From Osedax fenrisi (lineage: Eukaryota; Annelida; Polychaeta; Sabellida; Siboglinidae): a stretch of DNA of 64,000 nucleotides. Below are positions 13,431 to 46,013 of this stretch, in pieces; the stretch's first letter is position 1, and every line of letters starts with the position of its first letter. The stretch is taken from positions 8,301,865 through 8,365,864 of the forward strand of contig OZ025243.1 of NCBI GenBank assembly GCA_964019155.1. Direction: 5' to 3'. A program made the position numbers and the translations under genes. A model generated the notes under the pieces. The model had not been told where the DNA came from and made no database searches. It saw only the letters and a program-made list of their open reading frames with translations.

Positions 13431-14285
13431 AAAGTAAATAGTATATAATACAATGATCAATATTTGCCGTATAGAATATATAGTTATAACTCTCATTTAA
13501 TAATAATAAATACTACTTAGTATGGAATTATTTCTATACGATTTTAATATAAATTTTATTTATATTTATAGTTAAATTTCATACCATACGTATATGTATA
13601 TCCACTAACTCTGCTCATAGTTTATGAACAAATTACACTTAAGTGAACTGAAATTAATTTATGGTAACTTTCATAATACATTTTAATTTGTACATTTATT
13701 CCGTGAATACAAATTCAATTAAGGTAATATGTGTTAATCAATTGATACAAGAATAGAACCGCTGTCGCACATAAAATACAACCCTATATTCGATCCATTA
13801 TTAATAGCATGATATCACTTAGCATATTTACTTTATTAGAATATTTACAATGAGTCATAGTCTATGACGTACCAAATAAATTTAAAAAACTCGAAACCAT
13901 TAATATTATTGTGATAAGGTTTATTACTATTACTATTAATATTATTGTGATAAGAGTTATTACAATTACTATTAATATTAGTTTTATTTAAACACCATAA
14001 CTAATAACATACGAGCATAGTATGCGTATTATGGAAGTTTTTCATAAATATATACAATCTATTTATCTAAATATTGGACAAGTCAAAGATCCCTTGTTTT
14101 CTTAACCTAATAATACAAATCATAATAATAATGAACATATCGATACATATTCTAATTGGTAACTTATATATAGACGTGTGTCGCTGTTGTGTTTTAATAA
14201 ATTACGCTACAATTACGATTACGATATAGGATATAAATAAATAACGCAATATTAATCATAATTCGATGAATGGCGAAATGCAGCT
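13431..14285. other. AT-rich intergenic DNA, no gene seen
   Basis: Unstructured except for a short direct repeat (TATTAATATTATTGTGATAAG) at about 13899-13955. Confidence 0.45.
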
Positions 14286-14302
14286 CGGCCCAAAAATCCT
14301 TT

Positions 14303-14335
14303 AAGGGCGGGTGGGAGTGGGGGAGGGTGGGCGGG
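14303..14335 (+). repeat. G-rich patch with clustered G-runs
   Basis: GGGCGGGTGGGAGTGGGGGA continuing as GGGTGGGCGGGG gives at least seven G-runs within 33 nt, in a region otherwise four-fifths A+T. It meets the usual pattern for a G-quadruplex on the plus strand and lies 170 bp upstream of the G-rich hexamer array. Confidence 0.7.
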
Positions 14336-14500
14336 GTAGTCGTGTTTTTACTATTTGTACCATTTATTCTTCGTATTAATTATATCTATATATAGGTCAA
14401 CTATCGTGTCCTCGATGCAGACACACGATCCGCCTATTGTTAGCCACACCAAATTGACAAGTCGCCTTCGCTGTATTCCGTTACCTAATTCATATAGATA

Positions 14501-14715
14501 TTGGTTGGGTTTGGGTTTGGGTTTGGGTTTGTGTTTAAGTTTGAGTTTGGGTTTGGGTTTATGTTTGAGTTATGGTTTGGGTTTATGTTTGAGTTTGGGT
14601 TTGAGTTTAAGTTTGAGTTTGGGTTTGGGTTTATGTTTGAGTTTGGGTTTGGGTTTGGGTCGTGTTTGAGTTTGTGTTTGGGTTTGGGTTTATGGTTGAG
14701 TTTGGGTTTGGATTT
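14501..14715 (+). repeat. (GGGTTT)n-type G-rich hexamer array
   Basis: About 215 bp of hexamers, mostly GGGTTT, GAGTTT, GTGTTT and TATGTT variants. Four GGG runs in perfect register occur at 14507-14527. The array resembles interstitial telomere-like DNA but the unit is TTTGGG, not the animal TTAGGG. It yields spurious Leu/Gly and Phe/Gly-rich open frames in two phases. Confidence 0.85.
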
Positions 14716-14931
14716 TTACTATAATATAGTACATTTTATTGGCCGGTATATTTAATACATAGGGGTGGGTTTGAAAATAGTGTCGACTGAATTATATTAG
14801 TAACTATATTATAACATCTATTGGAATGTTCTGCATACTTATAAAAAATGAATCAATAATAGAATTATATAGAATATAAACGTATCTATATTTCTAAATA
14901 CATTGTAATATCTATATACCTCACCTGGAGT

Positions 14932-14975
14932 CGCTGTTTTTATAAGTATATGTACATATACTTATAAAAACAGCG
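14932..14975. repeat. Perfect 44-bp palindrome
   Basis: The arms are 22 bp with no loop. Each begins CGCTGTTTTTATAAGTATAT and they meet at a TGTACA centre. It is a single isolated palindrome, GC-clamped at both ends. Confidence 0.9.
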
Positions 14976-16314
14976 ATATCACACTCGTTGATTATTTTAT
15001 GCTGACATAACGTAATATAGGTATCTAGAAATCTTAAGACATTTGTTATTTCACTGAAAAAGCCAGATTTTCTTTAAGATTTAAACAGTCAAATTACTTA
15101 AATTATATAATTGAATTATATTTTCTATATATTTTATATAATATAATTATAAACTTAACAATTTTATAAAAATATATAATTATATATATATATATATATA
15201 TATATAAATACTAGTACTTTATATAGCGGAACTTCTTAACATGTAATATATATACTATACATAATAAACTATATATGACATTATGTCTATCTCTTACATG
15301 TACATGTTGTTGATACACCAATACTTTTATACTGTTACATCACTTCCTATAGCAACCATAACCGTATTTATACCTTGATATACCAGCTGTTTTCATATAA
15401 TATCTCATAATATACATACATTGAATAATTAGGTCAACTATTCACCTGAGATTTCTAAATATATATATAAAAATATGCCAAGCTCACATTATGGTAATTA
15501 AATATTGAAGGCAGGATGTTTGTAATGAATAAAGCATGGCCATTTCTTAATTAATGCAATGATCCAATTGGTGAACATAATTCGGCATACATTATTTATC
15601 AATTTCTCACACTATGTAGTATATGTATGAACATACACATTATCATGTCCTTGAAATGGAACAATACTTAAATATTTATAGATTACTATAGGGATATCAA
15701 CACATATAACACATGCTTATCTCATGTGCTATTATCTCACTACCTTGTTATCAATAGTACCTTCAATAATTAGCATACATTATATCTTAGGTTATATTAT
15801 TATGTAATGCAAGGAATATTATACTAAATTATCAGATAATTATTTAGATTTCTTAGTCATATGCAAGCAATACATCACTAGTGTATACATTATAATAACT
15901 TCGATGCTAATTAACTTAGTTAATAAATTAAAATAAAAACTGTATCGTATAAATATAGCATTTAATAGTGTTTACTGTATGATGTACAGTGTACAATGTG
16001 AAGTGTACAATTTAGTATATATATATATAATGTATATTATACATATAATGTAATGTGGGTGTACAAGTATTTGCTTTGGATGACAAGCTTAAAAACAATA
16101 TTTAGGGCACTGAATTTATTGTAAGCATAATGATTTGCTTATGATGCATTTATATATAGTCGTTGGTATTGGTAATATATACATCCTTAAACTGAATCTG
16201 TAATACTAGTGGTGTTTTTTAAATTTTTGATAGATCACTAAATCTTATAATATATTCACCATATTTTATCCCCCCCCCCATATTATATAGTTATGGCCGT
16301 ATATATATATATAT
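14976..16314. other. AT-rich intergenic DNA, no gene seen
   Basis: Only scattered short (TA)n tracts and no coding sense. Confidence 0.45.
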
Positions 16315-16781
16315 TACAGTAATAGCAAAGATTTTTCGAAGCAAAGATATAACACTCCCTATGCATACAACGTAATTTTGTAATACCCAATGCCTCTGCT
16401 AGAAGTAGTATCGAATCACTGAAATAGATTTAGGTTCGGCTCTGTTTGCATACAACAATGTTTTCATTGTTCTATTAAATTACATGCAATATAAATTAGC
16501 TTTTACACACCAAATAGATACTTATAGCATTTATAACATACATATCACATTTGTTTGTTATATATTAGTAATGAACACTTAGTTTTCATCATAAAAATAC
16601 TAATTTAAAGTATATTATTTAACATTTTAAAAGTGTATAGATTGATACAAATTTACATTATAAACACAAAAGTTCCTAAAAGTAACCCGATATAGGTGGT
16701 ACTGGGGTATTTTATACAAATTCTAATTACACTATTTCGCATATTACACGATCTTTCCTTAGAAAAATATTTGTTATTAGT
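16315..16781 (-). mobile_element. MITE-2, copy 3, inverted
   Basis: The left end AATAGCAAAGATTTTTCGAA then GCAAAGATATAACACTCC is the reverse complement of the right end of copy 1. The right end is ATCTTTCCTTAGAAAAATAT then TTGTTATTAG. Interior words (AATCACTGAAATAGATTT, TTGTTCTATTAAATTACATG) match the other copies in reverse complement. Confidence 0.65.
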
Positions 16782-17083
16782 AAATATTGAAAACTATATA
16801 CACTGTATATATATTTATAATTTATATATATATAAAATTAATTTATGAGATGATATTATACAATATTGATATAAAATAGATGTAATATCCAAATGATATA
16901 TTATTTAATAAAATGTATTTGTTTACATACTTTTCTTAGTAGATATAGTAGATACTATTTATTACTAATAGATACAATTACAAATACTTATGTAATTTTT
17001 ATAATATATATAAATACAAATGTATCTACGATACTGATTTTTTGACTTAATATATATTGTATCGGCGATACTGCCCAGCTTTG

Positions 17084-17122
<39 letters not shown>

Positions 17123-17123
<1 letters not shown>

Positions 17124-17400
17124 CTGCCTGTGTGGCTCAGTTGGCTAGTACGTCAGACACACAAGCAGTAGGACGCAGGTTCGAGCCTCGTCCGGACCAT
17201 TTAAATAGGACTTAAAATAATATTTAGAAGTGATCTAATATAATTGTGTATAAATATATTATCGACTCTCGTTAAAACCATGGATGCCTTAACATGGGTG
17301 CGGCTTCGTTAGAACCATATATGGTTATAAGTGTAAACTTCATCTAAGTTCATTGATGGGATGAAAGGACTTTACCAAAATAACAATAACAATAACAAAT
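17123..17400 (+). mobile_element. tRNA-derived SINE, full-length copy 1
   Basis: The tRNA-like head has an A box (TGGCTCAGTTGG, 17132-17143) and a B box (GGTTCGAGCC, 17178-17187), the internal RNA polymerase III promoter. A body of about 200 bp and a tail of AATAAC repeats follow. The stretch after the B box (TCGTCCGGACCA) still resembles a tRNA 3' end. The element follows a (TA)n tract immediately. It shares head, body and tail with the copy at 40.4 kb, which excludes a functional tRNA gene. Its reverse transcriptase source is unknown. Confidence 0.9.
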
Positions 17401-17734
17401 ATCAATATATTATTATTTATATATGCTTCATTTTTAATATATAACAAATATTCAAAAATATATATTCCAATGTACTATTACTATTCAATATGTATTAAAC
17501 TAAAATTAAACCTTTTTTAACCCTATAACTAAAAACTCAAATACAAAAAGTGATGAATATACAATTCAATATTATGGTGCATATATTCTGTACATACATT
17601 TCTAATACTTAAATGTCAAATAATACACATAGCAGGCATGTAGTTAATTATTATTATTACATAAATTCATAACATCAGTAGTAGTATTATTAAAAATTAA
17701 TATATTATATAATATACATTTTATAATATTTTCT

Positions 17735-17778
<44 letters not shown>

Positions 17779-18614
17779 CTTTTTTTGTATTATTAGAATA
17801 GCTGATACAAAATGGCTTATATAAACGGACAATAGGTATATAATTTATCATGCGTGACGCACGATCGCACATCACTGTGTATGCAACTTTCATGTGTATT
17901 CACGTGATGCACGTAGTTATAATGTTAATCACATTTATAAATATAGAAATCTCTTTTTTCAACATATAATTTAAACATATGTGAGTCAGCTATTCTTGTG
18001 TTACTATTCTGAGACATGATGAACAATAGGCAAATAACATGACACATTTATGATAAATATGCAGTCTAGAGTGGATATATTTACATATTTTGCTTACATT
18101 TTAATTTTTAATAATAGAATTTTATAATGTTATGAATTTTATACTACTTAATGATTTTCGATTATACCATATCTTAGATCAATGTGTAAAGTACTTATAG
18201 TAATAACACAGATATGTATCTTACCTATCATGGCTCATATAACGGACTAACACACCTGAACATTATATCTATATATGTAATCTATACATGTATACATGTC
18301 TCGCTGTTGCAATTGTGTATATCATATAATCTATATATATATATATTTATATAATCAATATATATATATATATATGCATTATATAAAAAATGGTAGATCC
18401 ATAATATATACTTACATCTTTTATTTTTTAACAATTATCAATTTAAAATTTTATATTGTTATTAATTAATTAATATACTAAAAATAATGTTACAAAATTA
18501 TTTTTCAAAATAGGTATTAGTGTAAAATATATATAATAATTGTATAACTAAAAATGTAAGTCAATCAATCTTAAATATAGATAAAATGTACGATTTAAGA
18601 GTGATTTTAATATA
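17401..18614. other. AT-rich intergenic DNA, no gene seen
   Basis: (TA)n lies at about 17740-17775. No coding sense or RNA gene seen. Confidence 0.45.
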
Positions 18615-19010
18615 GTATTAATAAAGACTTGTTTAAGGAAAGATATAACACCTACGCAAAATCGCTTAATTTTATTGTATACACGAATAGCACTAACTAT
18701 ATAGTTGTTATTGTAATCAAACATACACTTTTAAAATGTAAAATTGTTTTAAATTATAATTTATATAATGAAAACTAATAGTAAAATACTAATATATAAC
18801 AAATCAATAGGATATTGTGGTTTTAAATTATATACATATATATGAGGTGAGTGAAAGCTAGTTTATATTGAATGTGATTTAGTAGAACAATAACAACATT
18901 GTAATAAAACCATATATCTATTTCAGTGATTTCAATAATACTGCAGTGTTCATTACTAGTGTGTAAATATGGAATGTTATATCTTTACTTCACAAAATAT
19001 TTGCTTTAAG
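18615..19010 (+). mobile_element. MITE-2, copy 2
   Basis: The left end ATTAATAAAGACTTGTTTAA then GGAAAGATATAACACC and the right end GGAATGTTATATCTTTACTT then CACAAAATATTTG form the family's inverted ends. Interior words (GATTTAGTAGAACAATAACAA, ATATCTATTTCAGTGATT) match copies 1 and 3. It is diverged and about 110 bp shorter than copy 1. Confidence 0.6.
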
Positions 19011-19718
19011 TAGATATTAAGTAGATATTATTATTATATAATATGCAGTGATATCATACATATGTATATATGACTATGTATATATGTTTATGAACATACA
19101 TATGTATCTATAAATTAGATATTTGTTTATATTTATATTGTTAAATATATATATGCAGTATAAGCCGGCTGTATAGACAGCCACATGATCTATAAATCGG
19201 TTCTAACTATAATTTAAAATATATGTATTGGTATTGCCATCTAATACATGCCAAATAATATCGCATGTATCGACAAATCGTCTGTATCAACAATACTGAT
19301 GTAACGACAAAATATGTATACATTATTTAGAATTTTTCATCACGGGTATCGACATGGTATGAACACATGACACAGTTTTAGCATAGTATGTATGATATAG
19401 ATACTATGAGCATATTAATAAACTATGTAGTATTTATATATTATCAAATAGGTTACGAATATATGAAGTCTGAATCTTTGTGATATTGTGTACTCACTAT
19501 ACTATGCAAAATGCATATATGCGAATATGTGTGCATATGCACATGAGCTTATATATGTACTCGAATATATATGTATACTCTTGATAATTAATATCTTAAA
19601 ATGACCAACATTATTTAATTACAATAGATATACATAGCGAATATATCTATTGAGTTGCTTTGTTTAATGTATTTTTTTCACATATTATTTCTTATATAAA
19701 TGACGCAAGTTATTGTGA

Positions 19719-19916
19719 AGGCTGAATTATGATATATGTGAGGCCGTTAATATTAAATCTACTCCTGATATTCTTGATATGATTAATGATGTTCAAAATT
19801 ATATATCCATTACTAATATCGACAACTCTGAATTATTATGTCAGCAGTTATTAATTATTAAATCACGTGTTGAAAACAGTTGTCTATCAAAGTTAATAAC
19901 TACTAAACTAACATAG
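19719..19916 (+). CDS. Possible coding fragment, 65 codons, unknown
   Basis: An open stretch ending in TAG with unusually protein-like composition for this region: R-L-N-Y-D-I-C-E-A-V-N-I-K-S-T-P-D-I-L-D at the start and L-L-C-Q-Q-L-L-I-I-K-S-R-V-E-N-S near the end. There is no start codon at its 5' side; a stop precedes it directly. It would need an upstream exon (a GTGAAG acceptor-like site sits at its start) or be the end of a decayed transposon protein. I do not recognise it. Confidence 0.25.
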   Translation, partial: RLNYDICEAVNIKSTPDILDMINDVQNYISITNIDNSELLCQQLLIIKSRVENSCLSKLITTKLT

Positions 19917-20627
19917 ATTACTAATTATTTTACTTAAGTATCAATAATAATAATAAAATATATAATACATGCATACTTTTATTTAATTTTATTTATAAAT
20001 ACATAATTATATATATACACTATTGTAATAGTTAATGCACATAAATAGCGATATAATCGAAATCAAGGATAGCATATATTTTTTCTTTGAAAATATAAAT
20101 ATAATTCTACTAAGTGGGCGTAATTTTAAACTAGCCACGCCCTTATTGTACGTAATGACATACGGATGTATCCACATATTTTCTGATACTCCTGGGATGT
20201 CAATACAAGCGGCTTTTACTGTATATATATATATAATCCTAAATGATGGCAAGAGTGCAATCCTAAATGGTATAGGTCTTACAAATTGATTCGATAACTT
20301 ACTTTAATATATACTGGATATGGTTTATATGCTATAATCCATAAAGTGTAGCACATTATTATTTATTTACAAATTATTTAATTTATCATTTCATTTAAAT
20401 TAACATTATTTTTAATTTAACTATATAATTATTTTTAATTTAAATATTGTTCATTTATTATTTAAAATCATATATTTTATTTTATTTTATTATTTGTTAT
20501 AGAAAAGTATTGTATTTCTTGTAGTCTCGATAAATAGGTGAATGACCAGACGAACCTTTGCGTTTTCATTCATCTAGGCAATACGCCCACTAATTATTAT
20601 ATATATATATATGTGTGTATACACATA

Positions 20628-20689
<62 letters not shown>

Positions 20690-20845
20690 TATATCTATTC
20701 ATGTGTATTACATATATGAATACATGTAATTCATATTCTTATATACCTATGTATAATATTTGTAATATTATATTGTAAATAGAACAGATTTTATATTTTA
20801 ATTGTTTTGTGATATGTTTATTATTGCATATATTAAAGACATACA

Positions 20846-20884
<39 letters not shown>

Positions 20885-21008
20885 ATTATGTCTTAAAATA
20901 TATTAAAAATAGACATTGATTTATTGTAACAATAATTTAACTGCAATAATAAATGTACACATCATGTTATCAAGTATTTTCATCTTATTCAGTACATAGT
21001 ATATATAT

Positions 21009-21064
<56 letters not shown>

Positions 21065-23688
21065 TATTGATCTTTGAATTTTGCATAATATTAAAATAAC
21101 ATTAATTTATAAATTATATGTATAACTAATAATGTAACTAAATGTATTATAAACATATATTTCAATATATATATATATATATATATATGTGTTTAAATAT
21201 AAATAGAATATTGTTATGATCATGATTTAAAATTATCTATAAAATTTTCTATGATAGTTTAATATGAATAATATTATTGCTATATAGTGAATCATCATCC
21301 ATTTTAAATGATGTAGCATAAATTATTATTAATCATAGAGTAAATAGTATTTATTTACTAAATACCTCTGAATTTGAGATTTAAATTAAGTTTCAAATTT
21401 ATTTCTATATGATATTATTAAAATACCAATTATTATGTTTAACATAATATATAAATAATGTTTTCATGTAAAATATAGCTATAAAATAAATACTTAAATA
21501 AAAATTTAATAAAATATATCACTTAAATAAATTATTAATTAATTATTGTCATAATGTAATGAATATAATCGTTTTTAGAATTTTAAAAGCTAAAATAAAG
21601 AATATTATATATATATATATATTTCATACATTTTTCATAATTATATTGTAAATCTTTAGAATCAATATACACATAATAATTATTTTGAACAATTTCACTC
21701 ATTCAAAATGTATCAACTCATTCAATAATTATTTAAATTAATTTAAATTTTCAAATAATATATAATATATATAATGACACAATATTTGCATTTTAAACAT
21801 AATTTATAATATTTTCTTTCATATAAAAAATTCTATAAAAAATGCAATATTATGGATCTATAATGTCTATCACTATGTTAAATATTATATTGTATACATA
21901 AATTAAAAATAAGTTTATACACTTTTAGTTGACCACTATTTTTCCTATTATATACATGTAAAAATCTATTTATAGAACATAGGTCGCACCTATCCATAAT
22001 ATAAATATATATATATATATTAAAATATCTAAATAATATTATAAATTATAGTTTATTATTTTACTGTTAATGTATATTATCATTCATTTTAATTTGTGTG
22101 TGTTAATATATATGCTTATTTATAATGGTATTATAATAATAATATGTTTACTTACATTCTAGTTTATCATTATTATTAATGTAACTGCAGCAGTTGTATT
22201 AAATTACTTTTAAGATGTTTATAAAACTATAAATTAAGGAGACATGAACATAGGACCGCAAATGTGTGTTTTTACCTGCAATTATATAGGAGAAGCATAT
22301 ATATATAAATATATATATAAACATATATATATATATTTATTATGCTATTATTATAGTTATGAACAATGAAGACACTTGTATACACAATTATATAAGATTA
22401 TTTATTAATATTATTTTAAGACCAATTGTATTGTCCCTGCCAGGTTTAACTCGCAGTCCTACTGCATATCTAATCCATAGTATATGATAATATGTGATAT
22501 TATATAATTAATATATAATAAGTTGACCACAAATATGTATTATTAATAAATAATTGTATATTGTCTAATATTGTGATAAATTAAATAAACTGTTATATTA
22601 TTGATTTCCTTCACATTAAGCCTAGTCCACACCAACAGAGAGTATATTATCTAAAATATCACACTTTTATTATGGCACTTATTTTTTAGATAATATTCTT
22701 GATGATTATATCTAGAAAAGTTACTAAATTCATGTGATATCGTCAGTATATTAATATAAACAAACATTATTATGTTAAACCAACACCTCCATTATCTAAT
22801 CTCATTAGCATAGATTATATATAATTTAATAAATGAGTTTATATTTAAGTATATGAAATTATATCCAAATTATAAACATATTATATATATCAAAGAAAAT
22901 AAATTGTACTCATAATACTTTAAATATTTATTCAAAATAATGTTGTTCTAAATTCATATCCTCCATGATATCCTAGGTAATATTTTCTGTGTCATATATA
23001 TATATATATATATGTATGTGTGTAGTATTATCTTTATTAGTCCATTCAATTCCTATTAAGATATTGAAACCACAACTATTGCACTTAATAATAGAATATA
23101 TATATATATATATATAATAATTAATATAATATATATAAGTACATATATATAATACAAAAATATAATATATAATTATATTCATTTATAAATTAATACTTGT
23201 ATTTATTGGTTAAATACGTATAATCATTAAAATAAATACAAATAATGTGTTGTCCTGTTGTAGGAACAACAAATATTGAAACAATTTTATATGAGAACAT
23301 AAATATCCGAAATAGCAATTTAATTAAATAATATCTCTAATAAGTATAATACAAAATAAAATACTAGGTTTCAATATACGAGGAATACTGGATACTCTAG
23401 TAAATGATACAATTTATCAACCAAAACACACCCACTCTTTATGTATACAAATATTAAAATTATTATATTTGTCAAATATATATTAACTATATATATTAAT
23501 TATTATATTATTATGTATATCTTATAATTTTATATTTATTTACTAGTAAATTTATTATACATATTTACTAATATTTAATAGTGAATTCAATTCGTAGTAT
23601 TATGTTATTATTATAGTATTCATTTATTTTCAATAGGAATTTTATATATTTGACATGTATAGAATTAATAATGATTCTTATTTTACAG
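19917..23688. other. AT-rich intergenic DNA upstream of the large gene
   Basis: No gene seen. (TA)n tracts are dense, for example 20632-20674, 20848-20878, 21019-21058, 21168-21188 and 23098-23116. Open frames here are Ile/Tyr runs derived from TA. Regulatory elements of the downstream gene may lie here but none is identifiable. Confidence 0.45.
22420..22480 (-). mobile_element. Possible SINE head remnant
   Basis: Reverse-complemented, the stretch reads GCAGTAGGACTGCGAGTTAA then ACCTGGCAGGGACAATACAA. This parallels the T-arm of the SINE (GCAGTAGGACGCAGGTTCGA then GCCTCGTCCGGACC). There is no body or tail. Confidence 0.35.
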
Positions 23689-42683
<18,995 letters not shown>

Positions 42684-45600
42684 GTTTACTCTATTTTGTA
42701 ACTTATTTTATTTATATTTTTGATTATATTATATCATTATTATATACTCTATATTAATATATTTACATTACATTTTTATAATCATTTTCATAAAATGAAT
42801 TATTATATATATATATATATATATATATAGTTTTAATTATGATTTTTTTTAATATATTTATTTTATTTTTTATTCTATGATAACTTTAATTTCGAGGTTT
42901 TATTCACGTATCACCATATGTACAATTGACTTGCAACTCATTAATTACTTTGTATTTATATATATATATATTATATTACACAATTACTACTTGCTTTTTA
43001 TTGATAATAAATGTATTAACCTGCATATATATTTAAATAAATACTGGTTTCAGTATACTATTTGATAAATATTCTTTTTCTAGATATTTATTTATTTAGA
43101 AATTCAGTAATAAGAATTTATATAGTATTATAACAATGAATTACATCTGTCCAGACAAATTCTAAGTAGGATCTTTATAACTTTATTTATTCATAACCAC
43201 CTGGCCATAGACTTATAATTGGGTAGACTATTTGTATAAATCTGCTATGTATTTTTTTTCACAATTTGAATAATCTGCATACAATGAGAATTCATTGAAA
43301 TAAATATATTGACTCAAATATAATTTAGTGATATTCTTTATAATTTGTCAATTGATATGAAAATAGTGGTTGTAAATATATAATTATAATATACATTTAA
43401 TTGGAATTTTTCATATACTAAATTACTAATATATTAATTATATATTTATGTAAAATTATGTCATCTCAATTTTATATAATTTAATCTAATTATTTAGTAA
43501 ATTGAAATTTAGACATTAAATGAAAATATTATTTTAAAATATTTTAAAATATATATTTAAACTTATTTTTTACTATTTTTATGTACAATTATTGTATAGT
43601 ATATGATAATTGTACTTATTTGTATAATTTTAATCATTGGCTTATTTTAATAGATTTATCTTACTTATTAAAGCAATTGCGAGTCATTATAGTAATATAA
43701 GTGAATTTGAATTTGTATTGTAATATGATGTAAATGACAAACTTGAAAAACACTAGCGGATTGTCATTCAAATTGGTGAACACACTTTATCTCCAATGGC
43801 AGTCTACCTAATGCTAATGGCTATGCTCCTGACACTATATACAATGACATATATTTCATTATATTAATTAATAATTATAGAAATAATAAAGTAATAATAA
43901 TATTAACATAAAATTAAATAATTAATAATATTTATAATTATAAAAATAATAAATTATAGTGATATTAAATAAAGGTTACATAAAAGTAAAATAAAAGATT
44001 AAAGAAATATAATCAAATATAAATAAAACAATTAAATATAACAAAATAATGTAAATTAAAATAAATGTATTGATTTGTGAATCAGCCACCCACATTAGGG
44101 TGTCTCGTCAGTCATTAAATATGTTGCTTCAGTAAAACTATAAACAAACTATATATATAAACAGTAGTGTAACAACTAACAATTGTGTTATACTCAATTG
44201 AGTTGTCAATTTGATGTTTAATAACATTGTATAGGAAAAATACTTGTTTATAATTAAATTTACTGTGCATGCATAGCATTTATTTATCTTTAGTTTTACC
44301 TTGACAACCAATTAATTTATATCGTCTTCTACTTTAAGTATATATTTAATATGCATTTAAGAGAAATTTTATTTAAATCAAAATATGGATCTAACAAACT
44401 CGGATTTTAAATTTTGTATAGTTAGAAATATTTTTTTTTTTTTAAATTAGAAAAGAATATAATATAAAAAAAAATGTATTGCGGTCATTTCAATGATAAT
44501 TAAAATTATATTATGGTAAAAAAAAAAAAATTGACTAGGTCCTAGAAATTTTGTACTCATCTTTCCTTGAAAATTATTTATTTTTTCTATAGAAATCATT
44601 AAAATTCAAATTATTCCTAGAAAAATATTTAAACACATTTTTTTTATAATCATATATAGTAAATATATATTATACATTTATTAAGAATATAATAAACTTG
44701 ACTGAATTATATTTTTGATTAAAAACAAAAAACAAAAAATATTCAATAAATAATAAACATAAAAAGTTCAATCCTAGAAATGATAAAATTATAAAGATAT
44801 TGTTTTTTATTCTGTTATTCTGTTAATAATATTTAATTATAGTACATATATATCGTATGAAAAAATTCATTAATAGGAAGTATATTAAAAAATGTATTGA
44901 ATTAATTTTGTATCTACTCCATTATAAGATTTCCTATCAATCCTATGTTAAAATTGAAAGTCATATTAACTATTCAATATTTTACGAATTAAGTTAATTT
45001 TTTTTGTATTGAATTATATTACATGTTTTCTAATATTATCTTACTGAAGCGATAAATTATCTGAAAATTGTATATTTTTCAAGCCGCTCTAACCCACATA
45101 TATATATATATAGACATCCAAAGTTATATATTAATAACTGATATAAAAATTAAATATGTTTTACTAGTTATGACATATATTTGTAATACTATTTTAAGAA
45201 ATAAATAATTTATAAGTATAAAATTGTTAATATAAAAAAAAATAATAATAAATTTAACATGTTTTGTTTTGATTTAATACCTTTTTACCGTTTATACAAA
45301 GTTAATAATTTATAATTATATTTTTTATATACTATAATCTTGTTTATAATTTTAAAACTGAATCATATATAGGTTTAAAACAATATTTATAATTTGTATT
45401 AATAGTATTAACAAAAGTATTTATATATACCAAAATTATACAAATAAATATAGATGTCAAATAAGTTATTCATATAATAGGTTGATTAATAATTTTATTA
45501 TATTTTAAAATATTGGATTTAACATGGATTATATTTATAACTTATACAGCTTTGAACCTCTGAAATATATTGTATTTTTGAATCTATTCTCGTGTTATAA

Positions 45601-46013
45601 TATAAGTTTTGTATATCTAATATTTAAAATAATATATTTTATTTCTAACAATTTATTATTTATAATTAAAATATTTCTAAAAGTTATAAAGTCAACAGGT
45701 TTTAAAATATAATTAAAGTGAGATATTTAGTATTGGTAATAACTTATTACTAATAAGTAATAATTTTGTATTAATTTGTATTATTTATTATGTAATATAT
45801 TAAATTTATTTGTATTCAATTTATAATTCTCCCATATTTCATATGATTAGATAGAAACAGATTAGGTAATACAAATAATTGTATAATAAATTAAATTGTC
45901 TTATATATATATTGCCTTTTTAATAAGGTATCTGATTTTAGAAAGTTTGTATATAATAATCAATGTGTTTATTAAATGTTAATATCTATATACCTACAAA
46001 CTCAATTATCATA
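42684..46013. other. 3' flank of the large gene, then AT-rich DNA without genes
   Basis: The 3' UTR starts after TAA at 42681-42683. An AATAAA at 43036-43041 is a possible polyadenylation signal but such words are common here. Beyond about 43.2 kb I see only A-runs and T-runs and no coding sense on either strand. Confidence 0.45.

Noticed and set aside
14355..14755. Two overlapping open frames rich in Leu/Gly and Phe/Gly
   Set aside because: Translation of the GGGTTT-type array in two phases; a repeat of period six cannot produce stops.
17123..17200. tRNA gene at 17.1 kb (and at 40.4 kb)
   Set aside because: A and B boxes are present, but both sequences continue into the same 200-bp body and AATAAC tail and the cloverleaf is not convincing, so they are SINE heads.
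20007..20289. Overlapping 81- and 84-codon frames on opposite strands
   Set aside because: Mutually shadowing, no recognisable motif. The GTGGGCGTAAT at about 20115 and ACGCCCAC at about 20584 could be inverted ends of a small element, but flanks show no target duplication.
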